This document shows, piece after piece, positions 37,554 to 46,587 of a DNA stretch of 64,000 nucleotides (position 1 is the first letter of the stretch; each line of letters begins with the position of its first letter). The notes under the pieces were generated by a model. That model was not told where the DNA came from and did no database searches. It saw only the letters and a program-made list of their open reading frames with translations. The translations under genes and the position numbers were made by a program. The DNA comes from Archangiaceae bacterium (GTDB lineage: Bacteria > Myxococcota > Myxococcia > Myxococcales > Myxococcaceae), in assembly GCA_016714225.1 (NCBI GenBank), contig JADJNS010000012.1:344381-408380 (forward strand). Reading direction: 5' to 3'.

Positions 37554-38917
37554 GCGAAGCGGTGAACCCGGCGGGCCGCACCAGCATCTCCCGGGCGCGG
37601 CTCGAAAAGTTCGCCCCGCCCGGAGTCGCTTCGCAGTCGCTGGGTCTGCCCGAGCAGGTGACCCGCGCTGATCTCGACCAGGCGCTCGCCCGAATCGAGC
37701 GCGATCGCAGCGCGTTCTCCGACCCGGTGGCGCTCACCGATTACCTCGAGGGCCAGCGCGCGATGCTCGCGCCGGCCGCGCCGGTGGTCTCGGCGCCGGT
37801 CGAAGACGACCGCGTCATCTCGGACGTCGTGCCGCAGCGCCAGCGGGCTGCGAAGGCGCCGCCCGCCGGGCTCGAGAAGATTCCCGCGGCGCAGCAGGCC
37901 GTCTACGCCAAGGCGGGGCTCGACGAGCCGCAGATGGTCAGGGCTCACGCGCGCGGGCTGGGGCCGCGCGAGCTGCTGGTTCTGCTGGCGAAGCCTCCCG
38001 CCTTCAAGAACGTGGGCATCGACAGGGTGCGCCCCGAGCAGAACGACATCGAAGAGATTCTGGGCGCGTTGGAGCAGGGCGTCACGTCGGAGCAGCTGGT
38101 CGGCTTCCACGCCGTGTGGGCGCGCGCCCCCGAGGTGCCTGCGCTCCTCGCGGCCGGCTTCACGCCCGAAGAGCTCGAGCCGTACATGCACCACGGCGAC
38201 GCCGAGATGGCGATCGCGCTGAAGGCCGCGGGCTTCGACTCAGGCCCGGTCTACGAGATCAAGAACTCGCAGCTGCCCGTCGGGTATTCGATCAAGGCGA
38301 TGCAGCTGGGCATCGCCATCGAAGACTTCGCCTGGTCGGTGCGCGACGGCCGCTGCACGCCCGACGAGGTCTACGACCTGTGGCAGCACTACGACCACGG
38401 CATCTTCGAAGGCGGCTACTTCCACCGCCTCACCCAGTGGCTCACGGTCGACGAGATCAAGCAGCTCAGCGACGGCGGGGTGACGAAGTTCTCGGCCGCC
38501 GACAACGAAGCCCTCAAGAAGACCATCGAAGGCTTCCGCAAGAAGAAGAAGAAGCTGCCGTTCGCAGACATCATTGCGATGCTGAAGGTGGGCGGCACGC
38601 CCGAGGGCTACGCCATGGCCCGCAGCTGCAATTTGAAGCTCGCCGACTACCTCAAGCTGGCCCGCGCCGGTGCACCCGAAAATACGCCCTACTTCATGGA
38701 GCACGGCGTCAGCCTCGACGACGCGCTCCGGCTGCTCGCTACTGGCAAGCCCATCAACGAGCTGATGACCTTCTTCACCCAGGGCAACCATCACACCGCC
38801 GACGAGGCGCTGGTGCTGATCGAGAAGGGCATCAGCCCCTGGGAGCTGAAGAAGCAGTACCTCGATCGTGGGCTCTCGCGTGAAGAGGCGGTCAAGGTGG
38901 TCGCCGCCGGAGGGTGA
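37550..38917 (+). CDS. Helical-repeat protein, type A copy 1
   Basis: A 455-residue soluble protein of unknown family; GTG start overlapping the previous stop (GTGA). The N-terminus GRTSISRARLEKFAPPGVAS and a block EDDRVISDVVP are shared with the copy 2.7 kb downstream. Repeated helical hairpins of about 30-40 residues follow, with turns such as AGFTPEELEPYMHHGDAEMA and KGISPWELKKQYLDRGLSRE, suggesting an alpha-solenoid. The last residues, YLDRGLSREEAVKVVAAGG, end in the tail common to all four repeat proteins. The WARAPEVPALLAAGFT and DLWQHYDHGIF segments match copy 2 closely. Confidence 0.6.
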   Translation: MSEAVNPAGRTSISRARLEKFAPPGVASQSLGLPEQVTRADLDQALARIERDRSAFSDPVALTDYLEGQRAMLAPAAPVVSAPVEDDRVISDVVPQRQRAAKAPPAGLEKIPAAQQAVYAKAGLDEPQMVRAHARGLGPRELLVLLAKPPAFKNVGIDRVRPEQNDIEEILGALEQGVTSEQLVGFHAVWARAPEVPALLAAGFTPEELEPYMHHGDAEMAIALKAAGFDSGPVYEIKNSQLPVGYSIKAMQLGIAIEDFAWSVRDGRCTPDEVYDLWQHYDHGIFEGGYFHRLTQWLTVDEIKQLSDGGVTKFSAADNEALKKTIEGFRKKKKKLPFADIIAMLKVGGTPEGYAMARSCNLKLADYLKLARAGAPENTPYFMEHGVSLDDALRLLATGKPINELMTFFTQGNHHTADEALVLIEKGISPWELKKQYLDRGLSREEAVKVVAAGG

Positions 38918-38923
38918 ACGCCG

Positions 38924-40228
38924 ATGCCCAACGCCGACGCCAACCGAAGCATCTCGCTCAGGAAGCTGGTCGCGTTCGCGCCGGCTCCGGTGGCGGCTGC
39001 GCTCGCAGAGCAGGCGGAGACCCAGCTCACCGTCGCCGACGTCGAGGCGCTGGCCGCGCGGTTTCAGGACACCGAGGAGTTCGACTCCAAGGCGTACCTG
39101 AAGGGCGTGCTGGAGAACCTCGGCGCTCCGGCGGCGCCGGTGGCGAAGGCTCCCCCAGATCCGATCACCGCAGAGGCCGAAGCGGCGGCCGAGAAGGCCC
39201 GCCAGCTGCGCGAAGCGGCCGCGGCCATCGAAGCGGCGACCGGCATGGCGGCGGTGCACGCCGAGCTGTACGCATCGGCGGGCTTCACCGTCGAGCAGAG
39301 CACCCGCGGTTGGAAGGCCGGGCTCCCCGGCGGTCAGGCGCTGATGTTCACCCGGCTGGGCGTGAGCGTCGACGACACCATCGCGCTCGGCGCAGCCAAG
39401 GTCGACGCGCGCGCGGCCTACAGCCTGGTGGAAAAGAAAGTTCCCCCCGCGCAGATCCCCGCGTTCATCGAGAAGGGCCTGGTCAGCGAGAACCAGATCA
39501 ATCGCTACCTCGAGCCCGGCTTCACGTACTCCGAGATCGTCGAGCTGCTCGAGCTCGGCATCAGCCCCGACAAGGTCCCCGCGCGCCTGTCGTTGGCGCA
39601 GGTGAAGCAGGTGCTCGCCGAAGAGCAGTCGCTCGGCTCGGTCGATGCGCTCACCCGCGACGGCACGTTCACCTTCGAGCAGGCGCTGCAGGTGGCGGCC
39701 AACGCCGCGGCGTCGCGCGATGTCCGCGGGGTCACCACGCTGTTCGCCGGCGGCAAGCTCACCCTGCCCGAGCTGCTCTCGCTGTACGGTGACGAGGTGT
39801 TCAAGCCGCTGCTCCGGTACGCCGGCACGATGGTCGGCGCGGGGTTCTCCGTCGCGCAGCTGCGCGACCTCGCCACCTCGAACGTGTCACTGGGCAACAC
39901 CCTGGGTCAGGCGCTGAGCTCGGGGTACTCGAACGAAGAGCTGATCGAGATGTGGAAAGAGGGCCTGGGAATCTCGTCGTTGCCCTCGGCCAGCAATCTG
40001 GAAGACCTTCACGCCTTGGGCTTCACCGTCGCCCAGCTGCGCGAGGTGCCGGGCTCTGGCATCGTCACGCACACCCTGAAGCAGTTCGCCAGGCACGGCA
40101 TGACGGCCGACGACGTGCTGACCGTGGCCCGCGCCGGCTACGGTTCGGCGTACGATTTCGAGAAGGCGTACCTCGACCTGGGCATGACCCCGCGCGAAGC
40201 GGTCGACCTGATCCGCTCGGGGGGCTGA
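38924..40228 (+). CDS. Helical-repeat protein, type B copy 1
   Basis: A 434-residue soluble protein. Start MPNADANRSISLRKLVAFAP; then TVADVEALAARFQDTEEFDS, DPITAEAEAAAEKARQ and AATGMAAVHAELYASAGFTV, followed by RGWKAGLPGGQALMFTRLG: all shared with the type B copy downstream. Helical repeats with turns such as LELGISPDKVPARLSLAQVK and SSGYSNEELIEMWKEGLG make up the rest. It ends YLDLGMTPREAVDLIRSGG, the common tail. Six bases separate it from the preceding gene. No enzymatic motif is visible; a scaffold or substrate-binding role is the best guess. Confidence 0.6.
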   Translation: MPNADANRSISLRKLVAFAPAPVAAALAEQAETQLTVADVEALAARFQDTEEFDSKAYLKGVLENLGAPAAPVAKAPPDPITAEAEAAAEKARQLREAAAAIEAATGMAAVHAELYASAGFTVEQSTRGWKAGLPGGQALMFTRLGVSVDDTIALGAAKVDARAAYSLVEKKVPPAQIPAFIEKGLVSENQINRYLEPGFTYSEIVELLELGISPDKVPARLSLAQVKQVLAEEQSLGSVDALTRDGTFTFEQALQVAANAAASRDVRGVTTLFAGGKLTLPELLSLYGDEVFKPLLRYAGTMVGAGFSVAQLRDLATSNVSLGNTLGQALSSGYSNEELIEMWKEGLGISSLPSASNLEDLHALGFTVAQLREVPGSGIVTHTLKQFARHGMTADDVLTVARAGYGSAYDFEKAYLDLGMTPREAVDLIRSGG

Positions 40229-40232
40229 AGAG

Positions 40233-41651
40233 ATGACCACCCCCACCGCAGGCCAGCGCAGCAGCACTTCGCCGGTGGGCCGCCCCAGCATCGCTCGCGC
40301 GCGCCTCGAGAAGTTCGCGCCCGAGGGCCTCGACGCCGGCGCCCTGAAGCTCCCCGAGCAGGTCACGCACGCCGACCTCGACGCGGCGATCACCCGCATC
40401 GCGGGCGACCAGAGCGCGTTCAGCGACCCGGCGGCGCTCACCGACTACCTCAAGAGCCAGCAGGCGCTGCTCACCGAGGGCGCCCCCGTGGCTTCGGCGC
40501 CCGCCGAAGACGACCACGTCATCTCGGACGTGGTGCCGGCGCGCAAGAAGCCGGCCCTCTCACCCGAGCTGGCCGCGGTTCCCGAGCTCAACCGCAGCCT
40601 CTACGCCAAGGCCGGCATGACCGCGGCGCAGATGGTGAGCGCGCATCGGCTCGGGCTCAAGCCGCGCGAGCTGATGGAGCTGCTGGCCACGCCGCCGCGC
40701 CCGTCGAAGTTCAACTACGACCACAAGGCTCCCCAGCCGAACACGGTGAGCGAGGTGCTCGCCGCGCTCGAGGGTGGAGTCTCGGTGGAGGAGCTGCTCG
40801 GCTACCACCGGTTGTGGGCGCGTGCCGCCGACGTGCCGGAGGTGCACGCGCAGGGCGTCACCATCGAAGAGCTCGAGCCGTACCTGAAGTACCTCGATGC
40901 ACGGACTTCGGCCGTGCTGCTGAAGGCGGGTATCGGTGCCGACGAGGCGTACGACGTCGACTGCTCGCAGCAGTCGCCCGAAGACGCAGTGAAGGCGCAC
41001 CAGCTGGGCATGGAGATGAAGGCCTACGCGTGGACGGTGCGCGGCGGTCACATGACCCCCGAGCAGGCGTTCGAGCTCTGGCAGAGCTACGACCACGGGC
41101 TCTTCTCGGTCGGGCACACCCGGAGCTTCACCAACTACTACACCTTCGCCGAGTGCAAGCAGCTCTGCGAGTCGGGGGTGGTCGACTTCTCCCTCGAGCC
41201 GAGCGCGCTGAACCTCGTCTTCGCTCCCTTTCGCGACGCGAAGCTGACCGTGGCCGAGACCATCGCGGTGATGGGTGCCGGCGGGTCAGCCAAGGGGTTG
41301 AGCGAAGCGCGCGAGCAGGGGCTCTCGCTCGACCAGTACCTGAGCCTCGCCAGGTGCGGCGCTCCTGAAGACGCGCCGCTGCTGGTGGGCGACGACAAGT
41401 GGTCGTTCGACGAGGTGGTGCGCGCGTTCGAGCAGATCGCGGCGCGCGAGATCAAGGTGCCGGTTGAGAAGGAGTGGCTCTACTTTGGGGTCGCGCACGC
41501 CCTCGACGACTTCGCAAAGCTGGGGCTCTCGGTCGACGTCACGCTGGCGCTGATCGAGGCGAGGGTTGGCTCCGACAGGTTGAGAACGAGTTACGTCAGG
41601 CGCGGGCTGACTCCCGCCGAAGCAGCGCAAGTGGTTCTCACCGGTGGGTGA
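40233..41651 (+). CDS. Helical-repeat protein, type A copy 2
   Basis: A 472-residue paralog of the type A protein upstream. Matching blocks include SIARARLEKFAPEGLDAGAL, EDDHVISDVVPARKKP, YAKAGMTAAQMVSAHRLGLK, WARAADVPEVHAQGVTIEEL and ELWQSYDHGLFSVGHTRSFT. It ends YVRRGLTPAEAAQVVLTGG. The start is an ATG after AGAG, four bases beyond the previous stop. The two A copies differ most in the C-terminal third, consistent with recognition of different partners. Confidence 0.6.
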   Translation: MTTPTAGQRSSTSPVGRPSIARARLEKFAPEGLDAGALKLPEQVTHADLDAAITRIAGDQSAFSDPAALTDYLKSQQALLTEGAPVASAPAEDDHVISDVVPARKKPALSPELAAVPELNRSLYAKAGMTAAQMVSAHRLGLKPRELMELLATPPRPSKFNYDHKAPQPNTVSEVLAALEGGVSVEELLGYHRLWARAADVPEVHAQGVTIEELEPYLKYLDARTSAVLLKAGIGADEAYDVDCSQQSPEDAVKAHQLGMEMKAYAWTVRGGHMTPEQAFELWQSYDHGLFSVGHTRSFTNYYTFAECKQLCESGVVDFSLEPSALNLVFAPFRDAKLTVAETIAVMGAGGSAKGLSEAREQGLSLDQYLSLARCGAPEDAPLLVGDDKWSFDEVVRAFEQIAAREIKVPVEKEWLYFGVAHALDDFAKLGLSVDVTLALIEARVGSDRLRTSYVRRGLTPAEAAQVVLTGG

Positions 41652-41655
41652 TGGC

Positions 41656-42921
41656 ATGAGCACCAAGGTGATCACCCAACGCCGTCTCGCTGCCTTCGCC
41701 CCTGACGCGGTGAAGACCGCGCTGGTCGAGAGCGGCAAGAGCACCTTCACCACCACCGACGTCGAGGCCCTGGCGGGGCGCTTTCGCGACAGCGAAGACT
41801 TCGAGGCGGCGAAGTACCTCGGTGACGTGCTGGCGAATCTCGACGCGCCGGTGCCTGCACCGCGCGACCCCATCACCGCCGAGGCCGAAGACGCCGCCGC
41901 GCGCGCTGCGAAGGTGGCAGTCGCCGCCAAGGCGATCGCGGCGGCGACCGGCATGCCGGCGGCTCACGCCGGCATGTACGCCCAGGCCGGGTTCAGCGTC
42001 GAAGAGAGCGTCCGCGGGTGGAAGGCCGAGATGGCCGGCGGTCAGGCCTTCATGTTCGCGCGCTATGGCCTGAACATCGATCAGGCCATCGCCCTCAGCG
42101 TGGCCAACCTGGGAAACGAAAAGGTCTATCAACTGCTCGATGCCAAGGTCCCGCCCGAGCAGATTCCCCAGCTGTTCGAGCTCGGCAAGCAAGAGTTTCA
42201 GCTGCGCGTGTTCACCGACGCGGGCTACTCGCCCGCCGACGGCATCGAGCTGCTGCGCATGAATCTCACCCGAGCGGACGAGGTGCCCGAGGGCATGTCG
42301 GTCGCGCAGCTGAAGGCGCAGCTCGAGCAGGGGCGCTCGCGCGATGACCTGAGGAGACTGCTGAAGGACGGCGCCTTCACGCTCGACGAAGCGGTGGGGG
42401 TGCTCGACGGGCCGCTCGGGAGCAGCGCTCTGTCGGCGCGCCACTTGCGCACCAGCCTGAACCTGTCGCTCGACGACATCGGCCGGGCCCTCTCGACCCA
42501 GGTGGGTCAGAAGAACAACTCGTGGGTGGTGGTGTCGCTGCTCAAGGCGGGCTTCACGCTCGAGGACCTCGACCGCGGGGCGCTCGAATTTCCGGCCAAC
42601 GCCAAAGGCGACGGTCTCGCCGACGCGCTCGCTTCGGGCTACTCGAAGGCCGAGCTGCTCGAGTTCTGGGCGACGCACCCGGTGCGTGAGCTGAGCGAGT
42701 ACCGCAAGGCGGGCTTCACCATCGCGCAGGTGAAAGAGGCGATCGAAGTCGGTGTCACCGGCCCCACGTTCGAAGGGCTGCGAAAGCTCGGTTACTCGCC
42801 CGACGAGATGATCGCGCTGAAGCGGGCCGGGTACGGGTCAGCCGACAAGCTCCGCAAGGAGTACCTCGACTTCGGCATCAGCCCGGCCGATGCGCTGGCG
42901 CTGATTCTCGCCGGCGACTGA
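41656..42921 (+). CDS. Helical-repeat protein, type B copy 2
   Basis: A 421-residue paralog of the type B protein upstream. Start MSTKVITQRRLAAFAPDAVK, then TTTDVEALAGRFRDSEDFEA, DPITAEAEDAAARAAK and AATGMPAAHAGMYAQAGFSV, followed by RGWKAEMAGGQAFMFARYG. It ends AGYGSADKLRKEYLDFGISP followed by ADALALILAGD. A GTG four codons earlier is also possible. It is the last gene of the set; its stop lies 8 bases from the convergent purC end, so transcription must end within or beyond purC. Confidence 0.6.
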   Translation: MSTKVITQRRLAAFAPDAVKTALVESGKSTFTTTDVEALAGRFRDSEDFEAAKYLGDVLANLDAPVPAPRDPITAEAEDAAARAAKVAVAAKAIAAATGMPAAHAGMYAQAGFSVEESVRGWKAEMAGGQAFMFARYGLNIDQAIALSVANLGNEKVYQLLDAKVPPEQIPQLFELGKQEFQLRVFTDAGYSPADGIELLRMNLTRADEVPEGMSVAQLKAQLEQGRSRDDLRRLLKDGAFTLDEAVGVLDGPLGSSALSARHLRTSLNLSLDDIGRALSTQVGQKNNSWVVVSLLKAGFTLEDLDRGALEFPANAKGDGLADALASGYSKAELLEFWATHPVRELSEYRKAGFTIAQVKEAIEVGVTGPTFEGLRKLGYSPDEMIALKRAGYGSADKLRKEYLDFGISPADALALILAGD

Positions 42922-42929
42922 AAGACCGG

Positions 42930-43881
42930 TCAGAGCAGCTTCGCGCGCGCGAGGTTCTTCTCGAGCCGGCCGCTGACGTCGCCGACCTCGAGCTTGAAAC
43001 GCGCTGCCGGTGATCTGCCGCCAGGCCTCGAGGTACTTCTCGGTGAGGCCGACCCGAATCTCGTCGGGAATCTGCGGCAGCGGCCCGTGACCCGAGAAGC
43101 CGCGCTCGGAGATCAGCCACTGGCGCAGGTTCTCTTTGTCGAGCATCGCCTGGGGCTGACCCGCGGCGAAGCGCTGCGCATACTCGGCCGCGAGCCAGTA
43201 GCGGCTCGAGTCGGGGGTGTGCATCTCGTCGATGACGTGCAGCTCGCCCTTCACCTGGCCGAGCTCGTACTTGGTGTCGACCAGAATGAGGCCGCGCGCC
43301 GCGGCCTGCTCTTGCCCCTCGGCAAACAGCGCGAGCGCGACCTGGGCGGCCTCGTCCCACTGCTTCTGGGTCATCGTGCCGCGGCGCACCACGTCGGCCA
43401 CCGAGAGCGGCTCGTCGTGCTGGCCCTTGGGGGCCTTGGTCGAGGGGGTGATGAGGGGCTGGTCGAAGCGCGAGTCTTTCTTGAGGCCGGGCGCGAGCTT
43501 CAGCGCGTAGGGGTCTAAGCCCTTCTCGTAGTCGCGCCACAGCGAGCCGGTGAGGTAGCCGCGCACCACGAACTCGATGGCGTAGGGCTCGGCGCGCTTC
43601 GCCACGGTGACGCACGGGTCGGGCTGATCGATGACGTGGTTCTTCACCACGTGGGCGGTCTTCTGGAACCAGAAGTGCGCCAGCTGGTTGAGCAGGTCGC
43701 CCTTGAAGGGCAGGGTGGTGAGCACGTGGTCGAACGCCGAGAGGCGGTCGGTGGTGATGAGCACCAGCCGGTCGCCCTGGCGGTACACGTCGCGCACCTT
43801 GCCCTCGTACTTCTCGCCCAGCGTGGGGAAGTCGGTGGAGCGGAGGGTGAAGGGGAGCTGGCGGAAGAGGGCGTCGTTCAC
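42930..43881 (-). CDS. purC: SAICAR synthetase, one frameshift near the C-terminus
   Basis: This enzyme joins aspartate to CAIR in purine synthesis. Family blocks are GKVRDVYRQGDRLVLITTDR, LSAFDHVLTTLPFKGDLLNQ, FVVRGYLTGSLWRDYEKG, LILVDTKYELGQVKGELHVI, DEMHTPDSSRYWL and DKENLRQWL. It is about 316 residues when repaired. The reading frame breaks at an A-run (forward strand near 42996-42999): removing one base gives the proper end TGSAFKLEVGDVSGRLEKNL and ARAKLL. As purC is essential without purines, this break is probably a sequence error. The start is GTG preceded by GAGGTG. Confidence 0.93.
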
Positions 43882-43912
43882 GGTGCACCTCGGGTGCGCC
43901 GCGAACGACGCC

Positions 43913-43950
43913 TGCCCTGAGCGGAGCGCGAAGCGCGAAGTCGAAGGGTC
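43913..43950. repeat. REP-like intergenic element
   Basis: CCCTGAGCGGAGCGCGAAGC followed by GCGAAGTCGAAGGGTC, with CCCT/AGGG ends and an internal inverted GCGCGAAGCGCG. Nearly the same sequence, with GGCCGAAGGCC in the middle, occurs at 63284. It covers the stop of the next leftward lipoprotein and lies in the purC upstream region. Confidence 0.55.
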
Positions 43951-44497
43951 ATGGAGCGGCGGGAGCCGCAGCCATATACACGAACGACGGGTTCACGCGC
44001 AGGATGCCGTCGACGTACGCGGCGGCCCAGGGGGCGCCGGCGGCACGCTCGACCACGATGGGGCCGCTCGAGGAGATGCCCCACAGGTTGAGCAGCGAGC
44101 GCGCCACCAGCTCGGCGGCCTCGCGCTCGGAGAGGCCTTGAAACGACTCGCGGCGGTCGACCGCCCAGGCGTCGCCGGGGCTGTCGAGCACCAGCTGGAG
44201 GCTCGCGCCGGCGTCGGCCGAGGTGAGCAGATCGGTGCCGGGCCCGATGCCGGGGGCCGCGACCAGCAGGCCGCTGCGCGCCACGGGGAACATCACCGTG
44301 CCGCTCTTGCCCGATTGGGACATCGAGGTGCGGGCGACGTCGCGGAACAGCTCGGCGCGGGTGCCGGCGGTCTCGAACTCGAGGAACTCGGCGGTCTGGG
44401 TGAGGGCCTGCTGCGCGGTGACCGAGCGGCTCGGCGTGAGCTGACCGCCGCAAGCGGCGAGCAGGGCGGGCAGCGCGAGGCTGATCAGGCGGCGCAT
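43949..44497 (-). CDS. Small lipoprotein of unknown function
   Basis: A 182-residue protein. MRRLISLALPALLAACGG is a signal with a lipobox ending at Cys 16. The mature part (TAQQALTQTAEFLEFETAGT, SGTVMFPVARSGLLVAAPGI) matches no family I know. It is monocistronic, lies downstream of nothing on its strand within 36 bases of the divergent TrmH gene, and points toward purC. Confidence 0.65.
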   Translation of the reverse strand: MRRLISLALPALLAACGGQLTPSRSVTAQQALTQTAEFLEFETAGTRAELFRDVARTSMSQSGKSGTVMFPVARSGLLVAAPGIGPGTDLLTSADAGASLQLVLDSPGDAWAVDRRESFQGLSEREAAELVARSLLNLWGISSSGPIVVERAAGAPWAAAYVDGILRVNPSFVYMAAAPAAP

Positions 44498-44533
44498 CAC
44501 GCGACGACTATACCGAATAAAGTCCGCCGCGCC

Positions 44534-45241
44534 ATGTCGCTGATGGTCATCTGTCACCAGCTCCGCTCTGCCGACAACCTCGGCGCCATCGCGCGCCTGA
44601 TGGCGAACTTCTCGCTGTCGCAGCTGGTGCTGTCGGACCCGGTGACCCACGACTTTCGGGGCGCCGAGAAGCTCGCGGTGGGGGCCGAGGCGGTGTTGCG
44701 CGACGTAGCGGTGGCGGCGTCGCTGCCCGAGGCGCTGAGCCGGTGCGTCTACGCGGTGGGCACCACCTCGCGCGCGGTCGAGAAGTGCCTGACGCCCGAG
44801 GTCGCGATGGCGCGGCTCTTCGAGCACGCGGCGCGGGGGCCGGTGGCGCTGGTGCTGGGGGGCGAGAAGCGCGGCCTGTCGGACGACGAGCTCAGCCACT
44901 GTCACGACGTGCTGGCGATACCGACCTCGGCGACGCAGCCGTCGATGAACATCTCGCAGGCGGCGGCGGTGCTGTTCTACCTGTGGAGCCGGGCCGCGGG
45001 GGCGCCTGCGCCGGCACCTTCGGAAGAGGGCGCGCGGGGGCAGACGCTGCAGGCGCTCGAGGCGCGGCTGCACGCGGCGCTCGACGCGGTGGGGTGGGTG
45101 AACAAGCAGGCGCCGCAGCACGCGCTGCGCGAGCTGACCCGCTCGTTGGTGCAGGGCAAGCTGACCCAGCGCGAGGCCGAGATGTGGCTCTCGGCGCTGG
45201 AGCACGTGCGGCGGGTGGCGGCGAAGCCGGCTACTTCGTAG
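44534..45241 (+). CDS. TrmH/SpoU-family RNA 2'-O-methyltransferase
   Basis: A 235-residue SPOUT methyltransferase. Motif 1 is NLGAIARLMANFSLSQLVL; motif 2 VALVLGGEKRGLSDDEL and motif 3 IPTSATQPSMNISQAAAVLF form the knotted S-adenosylmethionine site. Such enzymes methylate ribose 2'-OH groups in tRNA or rRNA; the closest type by these motifs is TrmJ-like (tRNA position 32), but the substrate cannot be decided here. The C-terminal part is helical and Ala/Arg-rich. Its end overlaps the convergent small gene by 11 bases. Confidence 0.88.
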   Translation: MSLMVICHQLRSADNLGAIARLMANFSLSQLVLSDPVTHDFRGAEKLAVGAEAVLRDVAVAASLPEALSRCVYAVGTTSRAVEKCLTPEVAMARLFEHAARGPVALVLGGEKRGLSDDELSHCHDVLAIPTSATQPSMNISQAAAVLFYLWSRAAGAPAPAPSEEGARGQTLQALEARLHAALDAVGWVNKQAPQHALRELTRSLVQGKLTQREAEMWLSALEHVRRVAAKPATS

Positions 45242-45494
45242 CGGCGCGCTTGGCGACCAGGCGGTTCACCGCGTCGCGGTCGGCGTCAGAGTGGTTCTCG
45301 GTGGGCGCGGCGCCGGTGGCGGGGGCGGCGAGGTGCTTCACCTTGTCGACCACCGGGGCGACCGTCGAGGGGGCTCCCTTCCAGATCTGCTTGAGGTGCT
45401 GCACGGGAGTGCGCCCGTCGATCTCCCAGCCCGCCGCGAAGAGGCCGAGCCCGATGCACATCGTCGTCCACACCAGAAATCGCAGGAAGCCCAT
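45231..45494 (-). CDS. Small single-pass membrane protein
   Basis: An 87-residue protein, MGFLRFLVWTTMCIGLGLFA at the start forming one membrane helix, then a short soluble tail with TPVQHLKQIWKGAP and an Ala/Thr-rich stretch. A second ATG lies 9 codons upstream but would place charged residues before the helix. No family recognised. Its 3' end overlaps the TrmH-type gene. Confidence 0.5.
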   Translation of the reverse strand: MGFLRFLVWTTMCIGLGLFAAGWEIDGRTPVQHLKQIWKGAPSTVAPVVDKVKHLAAPATGAAPTENHSDADRDAVNRLVAKRAATK

Positions 45495-45561
45495 GGTGAC
45501 CAGATCCCTACACGGGCCCACATCGCTCGCCAGTTTTCAGCGCAGTGGGTAATAAGGAGGG

Positions 45562-46587
45562 GTGCTGGCCGAGCTCAAAGCGCGCGCCGAGGCGAAGGCG
45601 GCGGGGCTGCCCGAGCTGGGCGGCGACGAGGCCGACGCGCTGCGCACCGAGCTCTCGGAGTTCTTCGCGCGCATCCCCGAGCCGCCGGTGTACCGGCGGC
45701 GGGAAGACCCGGCGCGGCAGCTGGCGCTGACGCTGCTGGCCGAGGGCGAAGAGCTGCTGGCGCGGGTGCAGAAAGACGAGGGGCTCGCGAGCTGGCGCGA
45801 GGCGCTCGAGCTGCACCTCGAGGCGCAGTGCGTGCTGGCGGAAGGGCGGGTCGAGGCGGCCGAGGGGGTGTGGCGCAGGGCGCTGCAGGCCGAGCAGCGC
45901 GCGGCGAACGAGCGGCGGGTGTGGGCGCGCAGCGACGAGCGCACTCCGGGGGTGTTCGATCGGGGCTCGGGGGTGTCGCGCTTCGACCCGCGGCCCGAGC
46001 CGACGGTGCAGGTGAAGCTCATCTGCCCGCTGTGCCGGGCGGTGCACGACTACGAGCTGACGGCGCGGCACGCCACGCACCGCTTCGTGTGCCAGGGGTG
46101 CCAGGCGCCGTTTCAGGCGTACATCGGCGAGCTGAAGGTGCTCGAGATCGATCGCAGAGACGAGAAGCAGCGGCGCTACCTGTTCCGCATCGACGAGCTG
46201 TCGGGGCAGACGACGCGCATTCACTTCGACGACTTCTCGGAGGGCGAGCTGGGGGCGGCGCGGCGCGATCTGCTGGCGTTTCTGTACGCGCCGTCGAACC
46301 ACCTGCGGGGCGTGCTCAACCTGACGTCGAGCCGGGTGCTGTGGATCAAGCAGCGGGGCTTCTGCTTCATCGCCGAGGCTTCGCTGGGGGCCGACGCGCC
46401 CGAGCTGGGCACGTTTCGCGCCTTCCGCGACCGGGTGCTGCTGCGGTACGCGCCAGGCGCGGTCGACGCGTACTACCGGCACGGGCCGGCGGCGGCGCGG
46501 TGGCTCGAGCGCAGGCCGGCGGCGAGGGCGGCAGTGCGACAGGCGTTGCGCGTGCTGCACGCAGCGATGAAAGTGGGCGGCCTGTGA
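45562..46587 (+). CDS. Zinc-ribbon protein with CFI-box C-terminal domain
   Basis: A 341-residue protein. The N-terminal 120 residues are helical and Glu/Ala/Arg-rich. Around residues 154-185 two CxxC pairs (LICPLCRAVHDYELTA, HRFVCQGCQAPF) form a zinc ribbon. A beta-rich middle follows (VLNLTSSRVLWIKQRG). The C-terminal domain begins FCFIAEASLGADAPELGTFR and continues AFRDRVLLRYAPGAVDAYYR, a clear CFI-box-CTERM region seen in many myxobacterial proteins. The GTG start has AAGGAGG only one base before it, which is too close; the CTG next to it or a later codon may be the real start. It overlaps the following gene (GTGA). Confidence 0.7.
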   Translation: MLAELKARAEAKAAGLPELGGDEADALRTELSEFFARIPEPPVYRRREDPARQLALTLLAEGEELLARVQKDEGLASWREALELHLEAQCVLAEGRVEAAEGVWRRALQAEQRAANERRVWARSDERTPGVFDRGSGVSRFDPRPEPTVQVKLICPLCRAVHDYELTARHATHRFVCQGCQAPFQAYIGELKVLEIDRRDEKQRRYLFRIDELSGQTTRIHFDDFSEGELGAARRDLLAFLYAPSNHLRGVLNLTSSRVLWIKQRGFCFIAEASLGADAPELGTFRAFRDRVLLRYAPGAVDAYYRHGPAAARWLERRPAARAAVRQALRVLHAAMKVGGL

